From positions 1 through 48,827 of the forward strand of contig JABDBD010000021.1 of NCBI GenBank assembly GCA_013288815.1: 48,827 nt of DNA, written 5' to 3'. The position numbers and the translations under genes were made by a program. Below, one piece after another: positions 1-8,684 of the stretch. The notes beneath the pieces were generated by a model. It worked only from the letters and a program-made list of their open reading frames with translations, was not told where the DNA came from and did not search any database. The first letter of the stretch is position 1. Each line of letters starts with the position of its first letter. Source of the stretch: Gammaproteobacteria bacterium. Lineage in GTDB: Bacteria > Pseudomonadota > Gammaproteobacteria > DSM-16500.

Positions 1-264
1 ATGAACAAAGTCTTATCCAAAAAGCTAAAATTAAATCATATCTTGATAATAAAGCTTAGAGTCTTTTGAGGTTTTGCTAGGCTGGCTGCTGTAACAATAG
101 AACCGCAATGCCAGGAATGATATGAATCTACCTATTCTCGTAAGTTTGCAATGCAATTGAGGTAGGTATGTTTCCAGCGTATAACCTGAAAAGCTACTTT
201 GTTACTAAAGCGGCTTTTTCTAGGTAAATAACTTGTAACTTGGGTGGATAACGAAGGTGTATTT
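1..264. other. Leading gene-poor segment
   Basis: No gene can be supported here. A 22-codon open stretch beginning with ATG at base 1 ends at a TGA at 67-69; it may be chance or the tail of a gene cut by the window edge. The segment contains the 11-mer CTAGGCTGGCT at 77-87, which recurs at the MITE insertion site near 38.85 kb. A short inverted repeat, CTACCT (128-133) with AGGTAG (160-165), surrounds a small TTGCA/TGCAA palindrome. Nothing else recognisable is seen. Confidence 0.4.
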
Positions 265-498
265 CTAAGCGAGCATGGTTATTTGGTCTGCTCTTGTGTT
301 CGTTGAGTTACGAGCTTCTCTTGAAATATCCTGTCCGCCGTAGACAATGGCAAAACTGCCTTTTTCATGGCTAGAGAGGTTGTGCGCGTTGAGGATTGTG
401 TTAGCAAGAGCGTGAGTGTTCAATGTTGTTCTATTGTTTGCGGCAAAAATGCTAGAGCTAATGAGCAAAGTACACAATAATACCGTTGATCTCCTCAT
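265..498 (-). CDS. Small secreted protein of unknown function (77 aa)
   Basis: Not recognised. The start is set by a very strong ribosome binding site (AAAGGAGG, 6 nt before the ATG at 498); a longer frame starting at 555 would run through the probable promoter. The product begins with a clear Sec signal peptide (MRR, then a hydrophobic stretch ending SSSIFA, cleavage expected after residue 19). The mature part has about 58 residues with no cysteine, rich in Asn, Thr, His and Ala. A -10 box TATAAT lies on the minus strand at 536-541. Probably an exported periplasmic or surface peptide; no function can be assigned. Confidence 0.6.
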   Translation of the reverse strand: MRRSTVLLCTLLISSSIFAANNRTTLNTHALANTILNAHNLSSHEKGSFAIVYGGQDISREARNSTNTRADQITMLA

Positions 499-535
499 AA
501 GCTTCCTCCTTTCGTGATTACAATAAACTAAGCCA

Positions 536-541
536 ATTATA
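536..541 (-). promoter_or_regulatory. -10 box of the small secreted protein gene
   Basis: Read on the minus strand this is a perfect TATAAT, about 38 bp upstream of the ATG at 498. A weak -35 (TTTGTA) lies 17 bp further upstream at 559-564. Its position inside the longer alternative frame supports the start at 498. Confidence 0.45.
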
Positions 542-600
542 CTAAAAATGAGCATTTCTACAAACTATTTTTTTACATTAACCCCTGTCATGGATAAGAC

Positions 601-628
601 CTCAGTTAAAGCGGCGTCTATAACTGAG
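601..628. other. Hairpin just downstream of fabI
   Basis: Inverted repeat with an 8-bp stem, CTCAGTTA (601-608) and TAACTGAG (621-628), one base after the fabI stop codon. No T-run follows in the fabI direction, so it is not a textbook intrinsic terminator; it may protect the 3' end of the mRNA. Confidence 0.35.
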
Positions 629-629
629 A

Positions 630-1427
630 TTATATTAACTCATCATGTAATAACATAGGTGAAATCGAGTGGAATCCTGCATCCACATGAAGTATTTCAC
701 CTGTAATTCCTGACGCCAAATCAGAACATAGAAAAGCAGCTGCATTACCGACTTCTTCAGTCGTTACATTTTTTCGTAATGGTGCTGTTTTCTCATTAAA
801 AGCTAACATTTTCCTAAATTTTTTAATTCCGGCAGCTGCTAGTGTTCGTATAGGTCCTGCAGAAATTCCATTGACCCTGATGCCTTTGGGGCCAAGGCTT
901 GCAGCTAAGTATTGGACGTTAGCTTCAAGACTTGCTTTAGCTACTCCCATTACATTATAGAAAGGAACGGCTTTTTCAGCGCCATAGTAAGTTAATGTAA
1001 TGATGGATCCATTGCGTCCCGACATCATTGGGTAGCCTGCTTTGGCTAACGCTGCTAGGCTATAGGAGCTAATATCATGTGCAATACGAAAACCTTCTCG
1101 ATTGATAGCGTCTATATATTCTCCCTCTAGCTGATCGGCAGGTGCGTACGCAACAGAGTGAACGATAATATCAAAGCCATCCCAGTGTTTATTTAAAGCC
1201 TCAAACATTTTATTTATTTCATCATCGCTTGAAACATCGCAGGGAAGTGTTGCAATGGCGTTCCACTCATTGGCCATATTTTCAACACGACTTTTTAACT
1301 TGTCACCCTGGTATGTGAGAGCTAATGTAGCTCCCTGTTTGTGCATGGCTTCTGCAATGCCATAAGCAATTGATCTGTCACTCGCTAACCCAACAATCAA
1401 GGCACGTTTGCCGTCTAAAAAACCCAT
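630..1427 (-). CDS. fabI: Enoyl-[acyl-carrier-protein] reductase [NADH], FabI
   Basis: Catalyses the last, NADH-dependent reduction of trans-2-enoyl-ACP in each cycle of type II fatty-acid elongation, in the cytoplasm. The 265-aa product has the full family length. The N-terminal nucleotide-binding start ([19 protein letters not shown], residues 7-25) is the FabI version of the Rossmann motif. The active-site residues Tyr147, Tyr157 and Lys164 sit exactly where E. coli FabI has Tyr146, Tyr156 and Lys163. The residue equivalent to E. coli Gly93, near the triclosan pocket, is Ala93 here; Ala also occurs there in S. aureus FabI, so this is not clearly a resistance change. Start supported by AAAGGGTGA upstream. 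Monocistronic by appearance: 120 bp separate it from rmuC. Confidence 0.96.
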   Translation of the reverse strand: MGFLDGKRALIVGLASDRSIAYGIAEAMHKQGATLALTYQGDKLKSRVENMANEWNAIATLPCDVSSDDEINKMFEALNKHWDGFDIIVHSVAYAPADQLEGEYIDAINREGFRIAHDISSYSLAALAKAGYPMMSGRNGSIITLTYYGAEKAVPFYNVMGVAKASLEANVQYLAASLGPKGIRVNGISAGPIRTLAAAGIKKFRKMLAFNEKTAPLRKNVTTEEVGNAAAFLCSDLASGITGEILHVDAGFHSISPMLLHDELI

Positions 1428-1547
1428 TAGATCACCCTTTGAATTTAATTATTTATGCTGTGTATTTTACATGATTTATTTTCAAAGTAAGCTTTAAAAA
1501 TCATTTATTCTTAAAATTTGTTAGTTAACCTCAGATATAAACGGCAA

Positions 1548-2747
1548 TTAGTCCGAAGTAGCTTCACTTTTTAAAATGGCGGATTGTGAAGAATCAAATT
1601 GATCTAATTCAACTTGCTCAATCTGCCCAAAACGATTTGTGATTTTTTTAGCTGAAATATTGACTTGATCAACTTCATTGTGTGCTTTAGCTATGTGATG
1701 AGCAACATCATCCATTCGTTTTTGAAAACGTTTAAAATCATTCGCTAAAAATCGCAAGTGTTCTTGAATAATATTCAATTGCTTACGAGTTGCGGTATCT
1801 TTTAAGACTGCGCGAGCAGTTGTTAGTATGGCCATCATAGTAGTGGGGGATACCATCCAAACTTTATGGCGGTATGCAGTTTCAACTATTTCAGGATGGC
1901 GCGCATGAATTTCCGCAAAAATAGCTTCTGCGGGTATAAACATCATAGCTCCATCAGCTGTTTCACCTTCAATAATATATTTTTCAGCGATGTCCAAGAT
2001 ATGTTTTCGAATATCTTTTTTAAATTGAACTTCAGCTTGGGACTTTTCAGAAACGGATAATGAGTTATCCGTGAGTATACGAAAGTTTTCGAGTGGAAAC
2101 TTTGCATCAATGACGATATTCCCGCTTGGTTCTGGCAAAAATAAAATGCAATCAGCTCTTTTGTTATTGCTTAATGTATGCTGAAAAGAAAAATGTTGCT
2201 CAGGCATGACGTTACGTATTAAAGCAGATAATTGTACCTCACCAAAAGCACCTCTTGAGCGTTTATCATTTAGTACCTCTTGAAGATTAACGACATTGCT
2301 TGAAAGTTCCATTATTTGTTTTTGTGCTGCATCTATCAAAGCTAAACGTTTAACGACATCTGTAAATGTGGCGGTAGTTTTTTCAAAGCCCTCGGATAAT
2401 CTTTTTTCAACAAGATCATTAATTTCTTTTAATCGAACATGAGTTGTTTGGGTCAGTGCATCAACACGCTTTCCCAGCTGGTCTGCGTAATCATTTAGTG
2501 ATTCTTTGACGTTTGCTCGTGTTGCTTGCACGCCACTTTGAAGTGTATCTTGGATGAGTTTTAAAGCGTTAAGTTGGTGCTCATCAAAGTTTGTGCGGTA
2601 GTGATTGAGTGCTTGTTGTTGAAGGGCTTGCGATTCGCTTAATTTTTTCAGTATGCTTTCTTTTAACTGATGTCCTAAGCGTTGCACTATGACGACTATG
2701 ACAGCAGTAATTAATAATGCTATTAATAAACAAATAATAACTAACAT
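1548..2747 (-). CDS. rmuC: DNA recombination protein RmuC
   Basis: RmuC-family protein, genetically linked to limiting recombination at inverted repeats. The 399-aa chain shows an N-terminal membrane anchor (residues 1-21), a long coiled coil (about 25-165) and a PD-(D/E)xK nuclease-like core with Glu170, Asp199 and the D-A-K triplet at 214-216, then the conserved block around MMFIPAEAIFAE and VWMVSPTTMMAIL. The gene starts only 2 bp after the thiY stop codon, with its Shine-Dalgarno (AAGGAA) over the thiY 3' end, so it looks like the last gene of the riboswitch-led thiZXY operon. That linkage is unexpected, because RmuC has no known role in thiamine metabolism. An internal promoter within thiY cannot be excluded. 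Confidence 0.93.
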   Translation of the reverse strand: MLVIICLLIALLITAVIVVIVQRLGHQLKESILKKLSESQALQQQALNHYRTNFDEHQLNALKLIQDTLQSGVQATRANVKESLNDYADQLGKRVDALTQTTHVRLKEINDLVEKRLSEGFEKTTATFTDVVKRLALIDAAQKQIMELSSNVVNLQEVLNDKRSRGAFGEVQLSALIRNVMPEQHFSFQHTLSNNKRADCILFLPEPSGNIVIDAKFPLENFRILTDNSLSVSEKSQAEVQFKKDIRKHILDIAEKYIIEGETADGAMMFIPAEAIFAEIHARHPEIVETAYRHKVWMVSPTTMMAILTTARAVLKDTATRKQLNIIQEHLRFLANDFKRFQKRMDDVAHHIAKAHNEVDQVNISAKKITNRFGQIEQVELDQFDSSQSAILKSEATSD

Positions 2748-2749
2748 AA

Positions 2750-3694
2750 TTATTCCTTCAAGATAAGATAATTCGAAAGGGGTTGTACTTTCTTAATTAG
2801 ACCATTTTCCTGCATAAACTTAGCAAAGTATATAAAATCTGGAATATTAATTGCTTCAGCATCATCTGAAAAGTAGGGAATTGTTTTCAACCATGCTCTA
2901 TGATTTAGCGTGTTGTTTAGCTCAGGATGCGATTTAGAAAATAATTCCCAAGTTTCTTCTGGGTGTTTTTTTACGTAAGCAACAGCCTCGTTTAATGCAA
3001 TAAAAAATTTTGAAAATAGCTTGCGTTTGGATTGAATCTGGTTCCTGTTGGCAACAAAAATTAATTCACTATAAGTAGGCATTCCATTTTCTTCGGGATA
3101 AAAAGCTTGCACGGATTGGCCAAGCAATTCTAATTGTATTATCTCAAAATTTCTCATCATCCCAGTGACAGCATTGACTTTGTCAGAAAGAAGTGCTTGA
3201 GTTAAAGCATAATGAATATTAATTAATTGCAAATCGTTTGTTGAAATTCTCTGGTGTTGTAACATTACTTTTAACGTAATATTACTTAATTCTCCTCCGC
3301 TATAGCCAATGCGTTTATTTTTCAAATCAGCAAGCGTTATGTTTTTTGATTTTTTCTTAACGACCAAACAATTTAAAGGTTTATCAATGAGACTTCCAAT
3401 CATGATTAATGGAAGGTCATGATCAATTTGTTCTAAATAACTAGGTTGGTAAGTGATCGCAATATCTGCTTTGTCTGCGGCGACAAGCTTGGGAGGATCT
3501 GCTGAATCTGCTGGGCCGATTAATTCAACATCTATATTCTGCTTTTTAAAAAAACCTTTCTCTTTTGCAATGAAAAGGGGTGCATGATCAGGATTTGCAA
3601 ACCAGTCTAATAATACAATGATTTTTTCGGCGCCATAACAGTTAGATAGTGTGAATAAAAAGATAGTAAGGAAAAAGCAAATTAAAGTTCTCAT
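2750..3694 (-). CDS. thiY: Thiamine-pyrimidine precursor ABC transporter, substrate-binding protein ThiY
   Basis: Periplasmic binding component of a ThiXYZ-type importer for hydroxymethylpyrimidine or formylaminopyrimidine, the pyrimidine half of thiamine. It belongs to the NMT1/THI5-like family: the start of the mature protein, LLDWFANPDHAPLFIAKEKG, is a hallmark, and the domain covers about residues 24-240. A signal peptide occupies residues 1-22 (cleavage near CYGA/EK); Cys19 is not in a good lipobox. The ATG at 3694 overlaps the thiX stop as GTGATGA; a GTG one codon earlier is also possible. Substrate choice between HMP and FAMP cannot be read from sequence. The TPP riboswitch upstream supports the thiamine role. 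Confidence 0.85.
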   Translation of the reverse strand: MRTLICFFLTIFLFTLSNCYGAEKIIVLLDWFANPDHAPLFIAKEKGFFKKQNIDVELIGPADSADPPKLVAADKADIAITYQPSYLEQIDHDLPLIMIGSLIDKPLNCLVVKKKSKNITLADLKNKRIGYSGGELSNITLKVMLQHQRISTNDLQLINIHYALTQALLSDKVNAVTGMMRNFEIIQLELLGQSVQAFYPEENGMPTYSELIFVANRNQIQSKRKLFSKFFIALNEAVAYVKKHPEETWELFSKSHPELNNTLNHRAWLKTIPYFSDDAEAINIPDFIYFAKFMQENGLIKKVQPLSNYLILKE

Positions 3695-4437
3695 CACTGC
3701 TCAACCTGCCAAGGAATAAATGTTCGTAGTAATCTATTTACACAAAAATACAAAATTAATGAAAATAAGATAATAGTTATAAGAGACGCAAACATTAAAT
3801 CGATTTGCATACGTTCATTTGAATTTAACATTAAAAACCCTAACCCCTTACTTGCTCCTACCCATTCACCCACCACTGCACCTATTGGGGCTATAGCGGT
3901 TGCGACACGTACTCCAGATGCTAATGCGGGTAAGGCAGCTGGTATTCGTATATGCCAAAACATTCTAAATTTATTGGCATTCATTGTTTTTGCTAAATCT
4001 AACCATCCTGTTTCTGTGCGCCTAAGACCATCAAAAAAAGAGCTTGTAATCGGATAAAAAAGCATTAAAATTGTCGTCACTATTTTAGCTGTTATTCCAT
4101 ATCCAAACCATATCACTAGTAATGGAGCGATTGCGAAGGTAGGGATTGCTTGGCTGATTAATAGTATCGGGAGAATCCAAAAAGTAACAGGCTTAAAGAA
4201 AGCCATCATCAATGCTGTGAAGCAGCCAAAAATTATTCCTAAAGATAATCCTAATAGTGTCTCTGTCAATGTGGTCATTAATTGAGAAGCAATTAAATTT
4301 TTATATTCAAACCATGTTTTAAGGACGTCTATAGGAGCTGGTAAAATATAAGATGGTAATTTAAAAATTGTTACGACTCCCTCCCATAATAAGGTTAAAC
4401 TAATGATAAGAATAAAACCTCGTAAAAAAATATTCAT
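3694..4437 (-). CDS. thiX: Thiamine-precursor ABC transporter permease ThiX
   Basis: Inner-membrane permease of the ThiXYZ importer, 247 aa, with about six hydrophobic helices. It has the BPD_transp_1 layout of the SsuC/TauC/ThiX group. The cytoplasmic EAA-like loop (around KTMNANKFRMFWHIRIPAALP, residues 150-170) would contact ThiZ, and GAVVGEWVGASKGLGFLM follows. The gene begins 6 bp after thiZ and ends overlapping thiY, so the three subunits are translated from one mRNA. Assigned to thiamine rather than sulfonate or nitrate uptake because of the THI5-like binding protein and the TPP riboswitch. Confidence 0.84.
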   Translation of the reverse strand: MNIFLRGFILIISLTLLWEGVVTIFKLPSYILPAPIDVLKTWFEYKNLIASQLMTTLTETLLGLSLGIIFGCFTALMMAFFKPVTFWILPILLISQAIPTFAIAPLLVIWFGYGITAKIVTTILMLFYPITSSFFDGLRRTETGWLDLAKTMNANKFRMFWHIRIPAALPALASGVRVATAIAPIGAVVGEWVGASKGLGFLMLNSNERMQIDLMFASLITIILFSLILYFCVNRLLRTFIPWQVEQ

Positions 4438-4443
4438 AGAATG

Positions 4444-5217
4444 TTACCTGCCCAATAGCCTTTGAAGTAATGACGAATAGAGCGTTATCATTTCTTCGGA
4501 AGATGGATCTCTAGGTGTCTGAGAGTTTAACGTTAAAAATGAGCTAAGCATTGCAGGGTTGCCTGACATAATGTATATATGATCCGCTAATCGTAAAGCT
4601 TCAAGTGGATCATGAGTGACTAATAATATCGTTTTTTTATGTAATAAATTTGCGGTTAGATCTTGTAAATGAAAGCGATTAATAGTATCTAGAGAGCTGA
4701 AAGGCTCATCCATCAGTACAATCGGCTTACCTTCTATAAATGTTCTAACAAGTGCAATGCGTTGTTTCATTCCGCCTGAGAGTTGGTGAGGGTGCATATG
4801 GATTGCTTGTTCTAATCCGACTTCTTTTAGCAAATTTTTTGCTAGTGACTGTTGGGCACTAAGGGTTTTTCGATTTGTTTTTCGTAAACGAAAACCTAAC
4901 AGAACATTATCAATAACATTAAGCCAAGGTAGCAGCAAGTCGGTTTGGGCTATATATGAAATTTGTTCGCACACAGGAATAAGGTTATCACTACTAATAC
5001 TTGCATTTGTATGATCTTTACCTTGGGACAAATGATTTGCCGAGACTAGATTAGCGATAATGCGGAGTAAAGTGCTTTTTCCAACCCCGCTTGCACCCAA
5101 TATACAAGTTGTTTGGCCTCCATTCAGGGTTAAATTCATATTGTGGAATATGATTTTATTTTGATACGAAATAGAGATATTTCGTATATATACAGATGGT
5201 GACTCTAATAGTTTCAT
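4444..5217 (-). CDS. thiZ: Thiamine-precursor ABC transporter ATPase ThiZ
   Basis: ATP-binding subunit that drives import through ThiX. The 257-aa protein contains Walker A GASGVGKS (41-48), the ABC signature LSGGM (146-150), Walker B IVLMDEP (166-172) and the switch histidine in VTHD (His202). It is the first gene after the TPP riboswitch. Its Shine-Dalgarno AGGA lies inside the 3' strand of the aptamer, so translation should fall when thiamine pyrophosphate is plentiful. The group resembles SsuB/TauB ATPases, and context decides the assignment. Confidence 0.85.
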   Translation of the reverse strand: MKLLESPSVYIRNISISYQNKIIFHNMNLTLNGGQTTCILGASGVGKSTLLRIIANLVSANHLSQGKDHTNASISSDNLIPVCEQISYIAQTDLLLPWLNVIDNVLLGFRLRKTNRKTLSAQQSLAKNLLKEVGLEQAIHMHPHQLSGGMKQRIALVRTFIEGKPIVLMDEPFSSLDTINRFHLQDLTANLLHKKTILLVTHDPLEALRLADHIYIMSGNPAMLSSFLTLNSQTPRDPSSEEMITLYSSLLQRLLGR

Positions 5218-5225
5218 TTTATTTG

Positions 5226-5320
5226 CTCTTCCTACGCCGGCATTATCCGGATCAGGTGAAAAAAGGGTCGTTCTAAATCAGAACCTCTCAGCCATTAGAT
5301 GACTCCCCTGAGGCAAGAGA
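5226..5320 (-). promoter_or_regulatory. TPP riboswitch (THI element)
   Basis: On the minus strand this leader carries all the signature blocks of the thi box: CAGGGGAG, then GGCTGAGAGG, then ACCCTT, and ACCTGATCCGGATAATGCC followed by GCGTAGGAA. P1 can form between CTCTT (5315-5319) and AAGAG (5226-5230). The thiZ ribosome binding site (AGGAAGAG, 5233-5226) is part of the closing P1/aptamer end, 8 nt before the ATG at 5217. There is no separate expression platform with a terminator hairpin and T-run, so control is probably translational: TPP binding hides the Shine-Dalgarno. A possible -10 (TATATT) lies at 5323-5328. Confidence 0.93.
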
Positions 5321-5519
5321 CGAATATAGGGTGTTTTGAGATTGATTAAAAGTAATTTAGTCAATAATGCACTAATAGCCCCAGTTTTGATTAAACTATG
5401 CGCATATTGCTTGATTTTAATCTAAACTAGGATCATTATATAGTGTTTATACGCGCTTCATTTAATAGTTATTAAGCGCAGGTAAATGCTGATTATCAAC
5501 AAAAAGATATCGGAAAAAT

Positions 5520-7310
5520 ATGCATAACAGACAGCAGTTAATTACAATTATTGAAGCAAAGTGCATAACTAAAAGCGGTCTAATTAATATTGCCGACGTG
5601 CTGGGTCACTTTATTGAAAATCAAGCAATTTACGAAGAATGTGTTACGAATTCTGAATGGATTCAAGCATATTTTTCCACAGATAAATCTATCGATTTAT
5701 CAAACAACAGTGCGCAATTAATTAAAACTATATCTCTTAGTTGTTGGGATATTACCGTCACAAAATTAATCTTAGAAAGCTTAAGTGTTAACTCTCAGAA
5801 TAAAACTAAAAACTTAAGAAGTGCGATACTTGATTTTGACAATATCAAGCTGGGTTCAGCAGAACAAAATCTTGCTATTATTCGATTTTTAAAAGATGCG
5901 GGGATATTATCTGCTATTCAATTTATTTGCTCCATTAGCTTATTAACGGGTGGATATCGAGAAGACACGCAGCTTGATATTCATACGTTAGCGGAATTAT
6001 TACGAAATGCTGAGTTAAGTTGGGAAGATATTCTAGGTGTCAGTTCCATGAATTCTCCATATGAAATGGCAATAGAAAGTGATGATCCGTATATATTATT
6101 AAATGTGCTAGGTGAGCGAAATGTTTTTCGAATTGATGATTTATCTCAGATCATCCAGCCCAATAAAAATCTGCTTTCTTATCTCATTCAAAACAAAAAA
6201 TATAAAATTTTGAAAAAAATATTTCTCGATTTGCAGATTGATGATATCGCCAAGATTAAAGATATTTATAAAAAACTAAATGAGATTCGTAATGTCGAAG
6301 TGAAAGATATTGTTCTTGAGAAACTTGTGTTAATTGATGCCAAAAAAAATGATATATTTCATGCAAAAACAACCCATTTATTAAATTATATAGTCCGTTC
6401 TATTAACAAGATTATGTTAACGATTCAACTGGACCAGAAAACAAAGGATTTTGCAAAAAATCTGCTGGAAGAAATTCAAAATGAAATAAAAAGACCTGTT
6501 TTTCTAATGTTTGGTGTGCTTTATAATAATTACAATATATTCTTGGAAATGACTAAGAACTTACAAAAAAATCAAAATGATTCTTGTCAGAATGAAAAAA
6601 ACACAAAGCCTGCTCATCTGGATGTAACAAAAAAATCTATTATAGATGAAGTGTCTCGACAGCATATCTACCCAAAAAAATCTAAGTTAGAGCATGCTAC
6701 TCATGAGTTTTTGCACGAAATGAAGCTGGATGATGAAATTGCTGAAAAGCTTTCAAATTCATTGTCAAAATGGTTAGAAGTAGCAATTGATTATGCTAGA
6801 TCTAGTGAATATGAAATGAAAGCAAAATATTCATCTTCGCCTCTTCATAACAAATTGCTAGTCAGTATGGAGAATGTCAGTCATTTTTTAGAAAAAATTC
6901 AAATCAGCGAGGCTGCATTTAGCTTGAATTTGAAAGCCATCCCAGATTTTTTAGAAGACCTTATTGTTCCTGATAGTCATCATCTAGGTTTTACAGCAAT
7001 ATTTGCATTTCAACAGTTTTTAAAAATCCAACATACTTTATTAGGTGCATTTATTGAATTGTTAAAATCAGAAGCTAAAGAGACAATTGTTGCGCTTGAG
7101 TCTAACGAAGCACAAAATCAGAAAAGTTTTGATAAGATTGTTCATCGATGGGGGATTTCTGGAGAAATACTTCAGTCAAGTAAGGAGTTGGATGCTAAAG
7201 CTAAGGCAAAAGCCTTAAGTGTAACAATCATCGCAAAGCTAGAAGACTTGTGTTTGAGAGTGCATATGGTTAGCGGTAATTTTCATTCTTCGTCTAGCTC
7301 ACAACCTTAG
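5520..7310 (+). CDS. Orphan 596-aa protein, predicted helical; candidate effector
   Basis: Not recognised. The 596-aa product has no signal peptide and no membrane segment. It is rich in Lys, Asn, Ile and Leu and looks almost entirely helical; residues about 400-560 have long amphipathic stretches. The C-terminus is serine-rich (SSSSSQP), a composition tolerated in type IV secretion signals but not diagnostic. The start has only a weak ribosome binding site (GGAA). The gene stands alone on the plus strand between the divergent thi operon and convergent rseP, overlapping the rseP 3' end by 12 bp. Isolated orphan genes of this kind are typical of effector genes in Legionellales, but that reading is context only. 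Confidence 0.75.
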   Translation: MHNRQQLITIIEAKCITKSGLINIADVLGHFIENQAIYEECVTNSEWIQAYFSTDKSIDLSNNSAQLIKTISLSCWDITVTKLILESLSVNSQNKTKNLRSAILDFDNIKLGSAEQNLAIIRFLKDAGILSAIQFICSISLLTGGYREDTQLDIHTLAELLRNAELSWEDILGVSSMNSPYEMAIESDDPYILLNVLGERNVFRIDDLSQIIQPNKNLLSYLIQNKKYKILKKIFLDLQIDDIAKIKDIYKKLNEIRNVEVKDIVLEKLVLIDAKKNDIFHAKTTHLLNYIVRSINKIMLTIQLDQKTKDFAKNLLEEIQNEIKRPVFLMFGVLYNNYNIFLEMTKNLQKNQNDSCQNEKNTKPAHLDVTKKSIIDEVSRQHIYPKKSKLEHATHEFLHEMKLDDEIAEKLSNSLSKWLEVAIDYARSSEYEMKAKYSSSPLHNKLLVSMENVSHFLEKIQISEAAFSLNLKAIPDFLEDLIVPDSHHLGFTAIFAFQQFLKIQHTLLGAFIELLKSEAKETIVALESNEAQNQKSFDKIVHRWGISGEILQSSKELDAKAKAKALSVTIIAKLEDLCLRVHMVSGNFHSSSSSQP

Positions 7311-8654
7311 TAAATCATTTGTCATTGCTTGAAACATCAGTAGCACAAGTAAAATTATTCCCAATCTGTAAAATAACATTTGAGCTTTCAAGTCTAGTGG
7401 TTTTCGAATGATAAGTTCGATGGTTTCGAAAAAAATATGCCCCCCATCTAACCCGGGAATAGGAATAATATTGATAGTTCCAATAGAAATGCTTAAGAAA
7501 GCAAGGAACCCCAAAAACGCAACTAACCCATTATTAAGAGATGTGCCGGCACTTTCAAAAATAGAAATAGGTCCCCCTAAGCTCTTCAGTGAGATCTTAC
7601 CTGTCAGCATTTTTCCTAGCATAATAAAATTAAGTTTTGTAAATGTAGTCACACTTTGAAAAGCATGAAGTGCACCTGCTGACAAAGTAGACTTGTTGTC
7701 ACGAAGTAATTGCTTAGGAATTTTGAAATTTGGGCTAATGCCAATAAAGCCATGCTTTCGAAAAAGAAAATCTCGTTGTGAACTCATGAGAACTGGAAAT
7801 GATAGTATTCTGTTGTCCCTTTTAATCTTAAATAATATTTTTTTATTTGGATTGTTATAGGTAATTTCTGCAAGGTCAATCCAGTCTTTAATGGGATGTC
7901 CATTCAAGCTGATAATCTCATCGCCTTCGCGTAAAGGTGTGAATTCTGCAGGAGTATCTTTTCCAATTTTACCAATGACAGGTGGGATAAAGGGTTCATA
8001 TGGAACAATGCCTAAGCTATTTAGTGGGTCTGGTCTTAGCTCGTCTATATGCCAATTTGTTAAGTTGAGATGATAGGTAACAGGCGAGGATGATGGAGAG
8101 CTTAGTGTGCTTAATTGTAAAGAATCTTTATTACCTGCGTGAGATAGCAGCTCAACAATAATAGCAATCCATGTTGGCGTTTCTCTTTTATCGATTTGTA
8201 GTATTTCTTGATTAGGTTGAATGCCGCTGTCAGCGGCTATTGAATGTGGAATTATTTTTCCAATCATCGGAACAATACTTTCGAATCCTACAAAAAATAA
8301 TCCCCAGTAAATTAAGAATGCAAAAATTAAATTGAATAATGGGCCGGCTGCAATAACCGCAATTTTTTTGAGATAAGATTGACGATTGAAAGCTAAGTGC
8401 AAATCCTCTGGTGCAACAGGATCCTCTTCTTCGTTGAGCAGTTTGACATAACCGCCAAGTGGGATAGCGGAAATTGCGAATTCAGTGCCTTTCTTATCGG
8501 ACCATTTATATAATATTTTTCCAAAGCCAATAGAAAATCTTAATACTTTTATTTTTAATGAGCGGGCCACTAAAAAGTGGCCTAGTTCATGAACGCCTAC
8601 AACTAATAAGATAGTAAGAATTAATCCCACAACAGAAATAAGAACATTTAACAT
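7299..8654 (-). CDS. rseP: Site-2 zinc protease RseP
   Basis: Inner-membrane intramembrane metalloprotease that cleaves the anti-sigma factor RseA and remnant signal peptides. The 451-aa chain has the zinc motif HELGH (residues 22-26) in the first membrane helix, two periplasmic PDZ domains (about 115-195 and 200-280), and the second active-site motif PIPGLDGGH near residue 400 within the last membrane helices. Full family length. Shine-Dalgarno AAAGGA precedes the ATG. In most gammaproteobacteria rseP lies between dxr and bamA; here it follows rlpA by 30 bp, at the end of the mrdA-rodA-mltB-rlpA cluster. The last 12 bases overlap the convergent orphan gene. Confidence 0.95.
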   Translation of the reverse strand: MLNVLISVVGLILTILLVVGVHELGHFLVARSLKIKVLRFSIGFGKILYKWSDKKGTEFAISAIPLGGYVKLLNEEEDPVAPEDLHLAFNRQSYLKKIAVIAAGPLFNLIFAFLIYWGLFFVGFESIVPMIGKIIPHSIAADSGIQPNQEILQIDKRETPTWIAIIVELLSHAGNKDSLQLSTLSSPSSSPVTYHLNLTNWHIDELRPDPLNSLGIVPYEPFIPPVIGKIGKDTPAEFTPLREGDEIISLNGHPIKDWIDLAEITYNNPNKKILFKIKRDNRILSFPVLMSSQRDFLFRKHGFIGISPNFKIPKQLLRDNKSTLSAGALHAFQSVTTFTKLNFIMLGKMLTGKISLKSLGGPISIFESAGTSLNNGLVAFLGFLAFLSISIGTINIIPIPGLDGGHIFFETIELIIRKPLDLKAQMLFYRLGIILLVLLMFQAMTNDLLRL

Positions 8655-8684
8655 TTCTATATCCTTTAGAAGTAAGATGCTCCC

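Noticed and set aside
180-230. Terminator-like AAAAGC...GCTTTTT pair
   Set aside because: Only 6 bp of stem around a long loop; not convincing.
5459-5480. PmrA-like box (TTAAT repeats) before the 596-aa orphan
   Set aside because: The repeats are inverted (TTTAATAGTTATTAAG) rather than the tandem spacing of PmrA sites.
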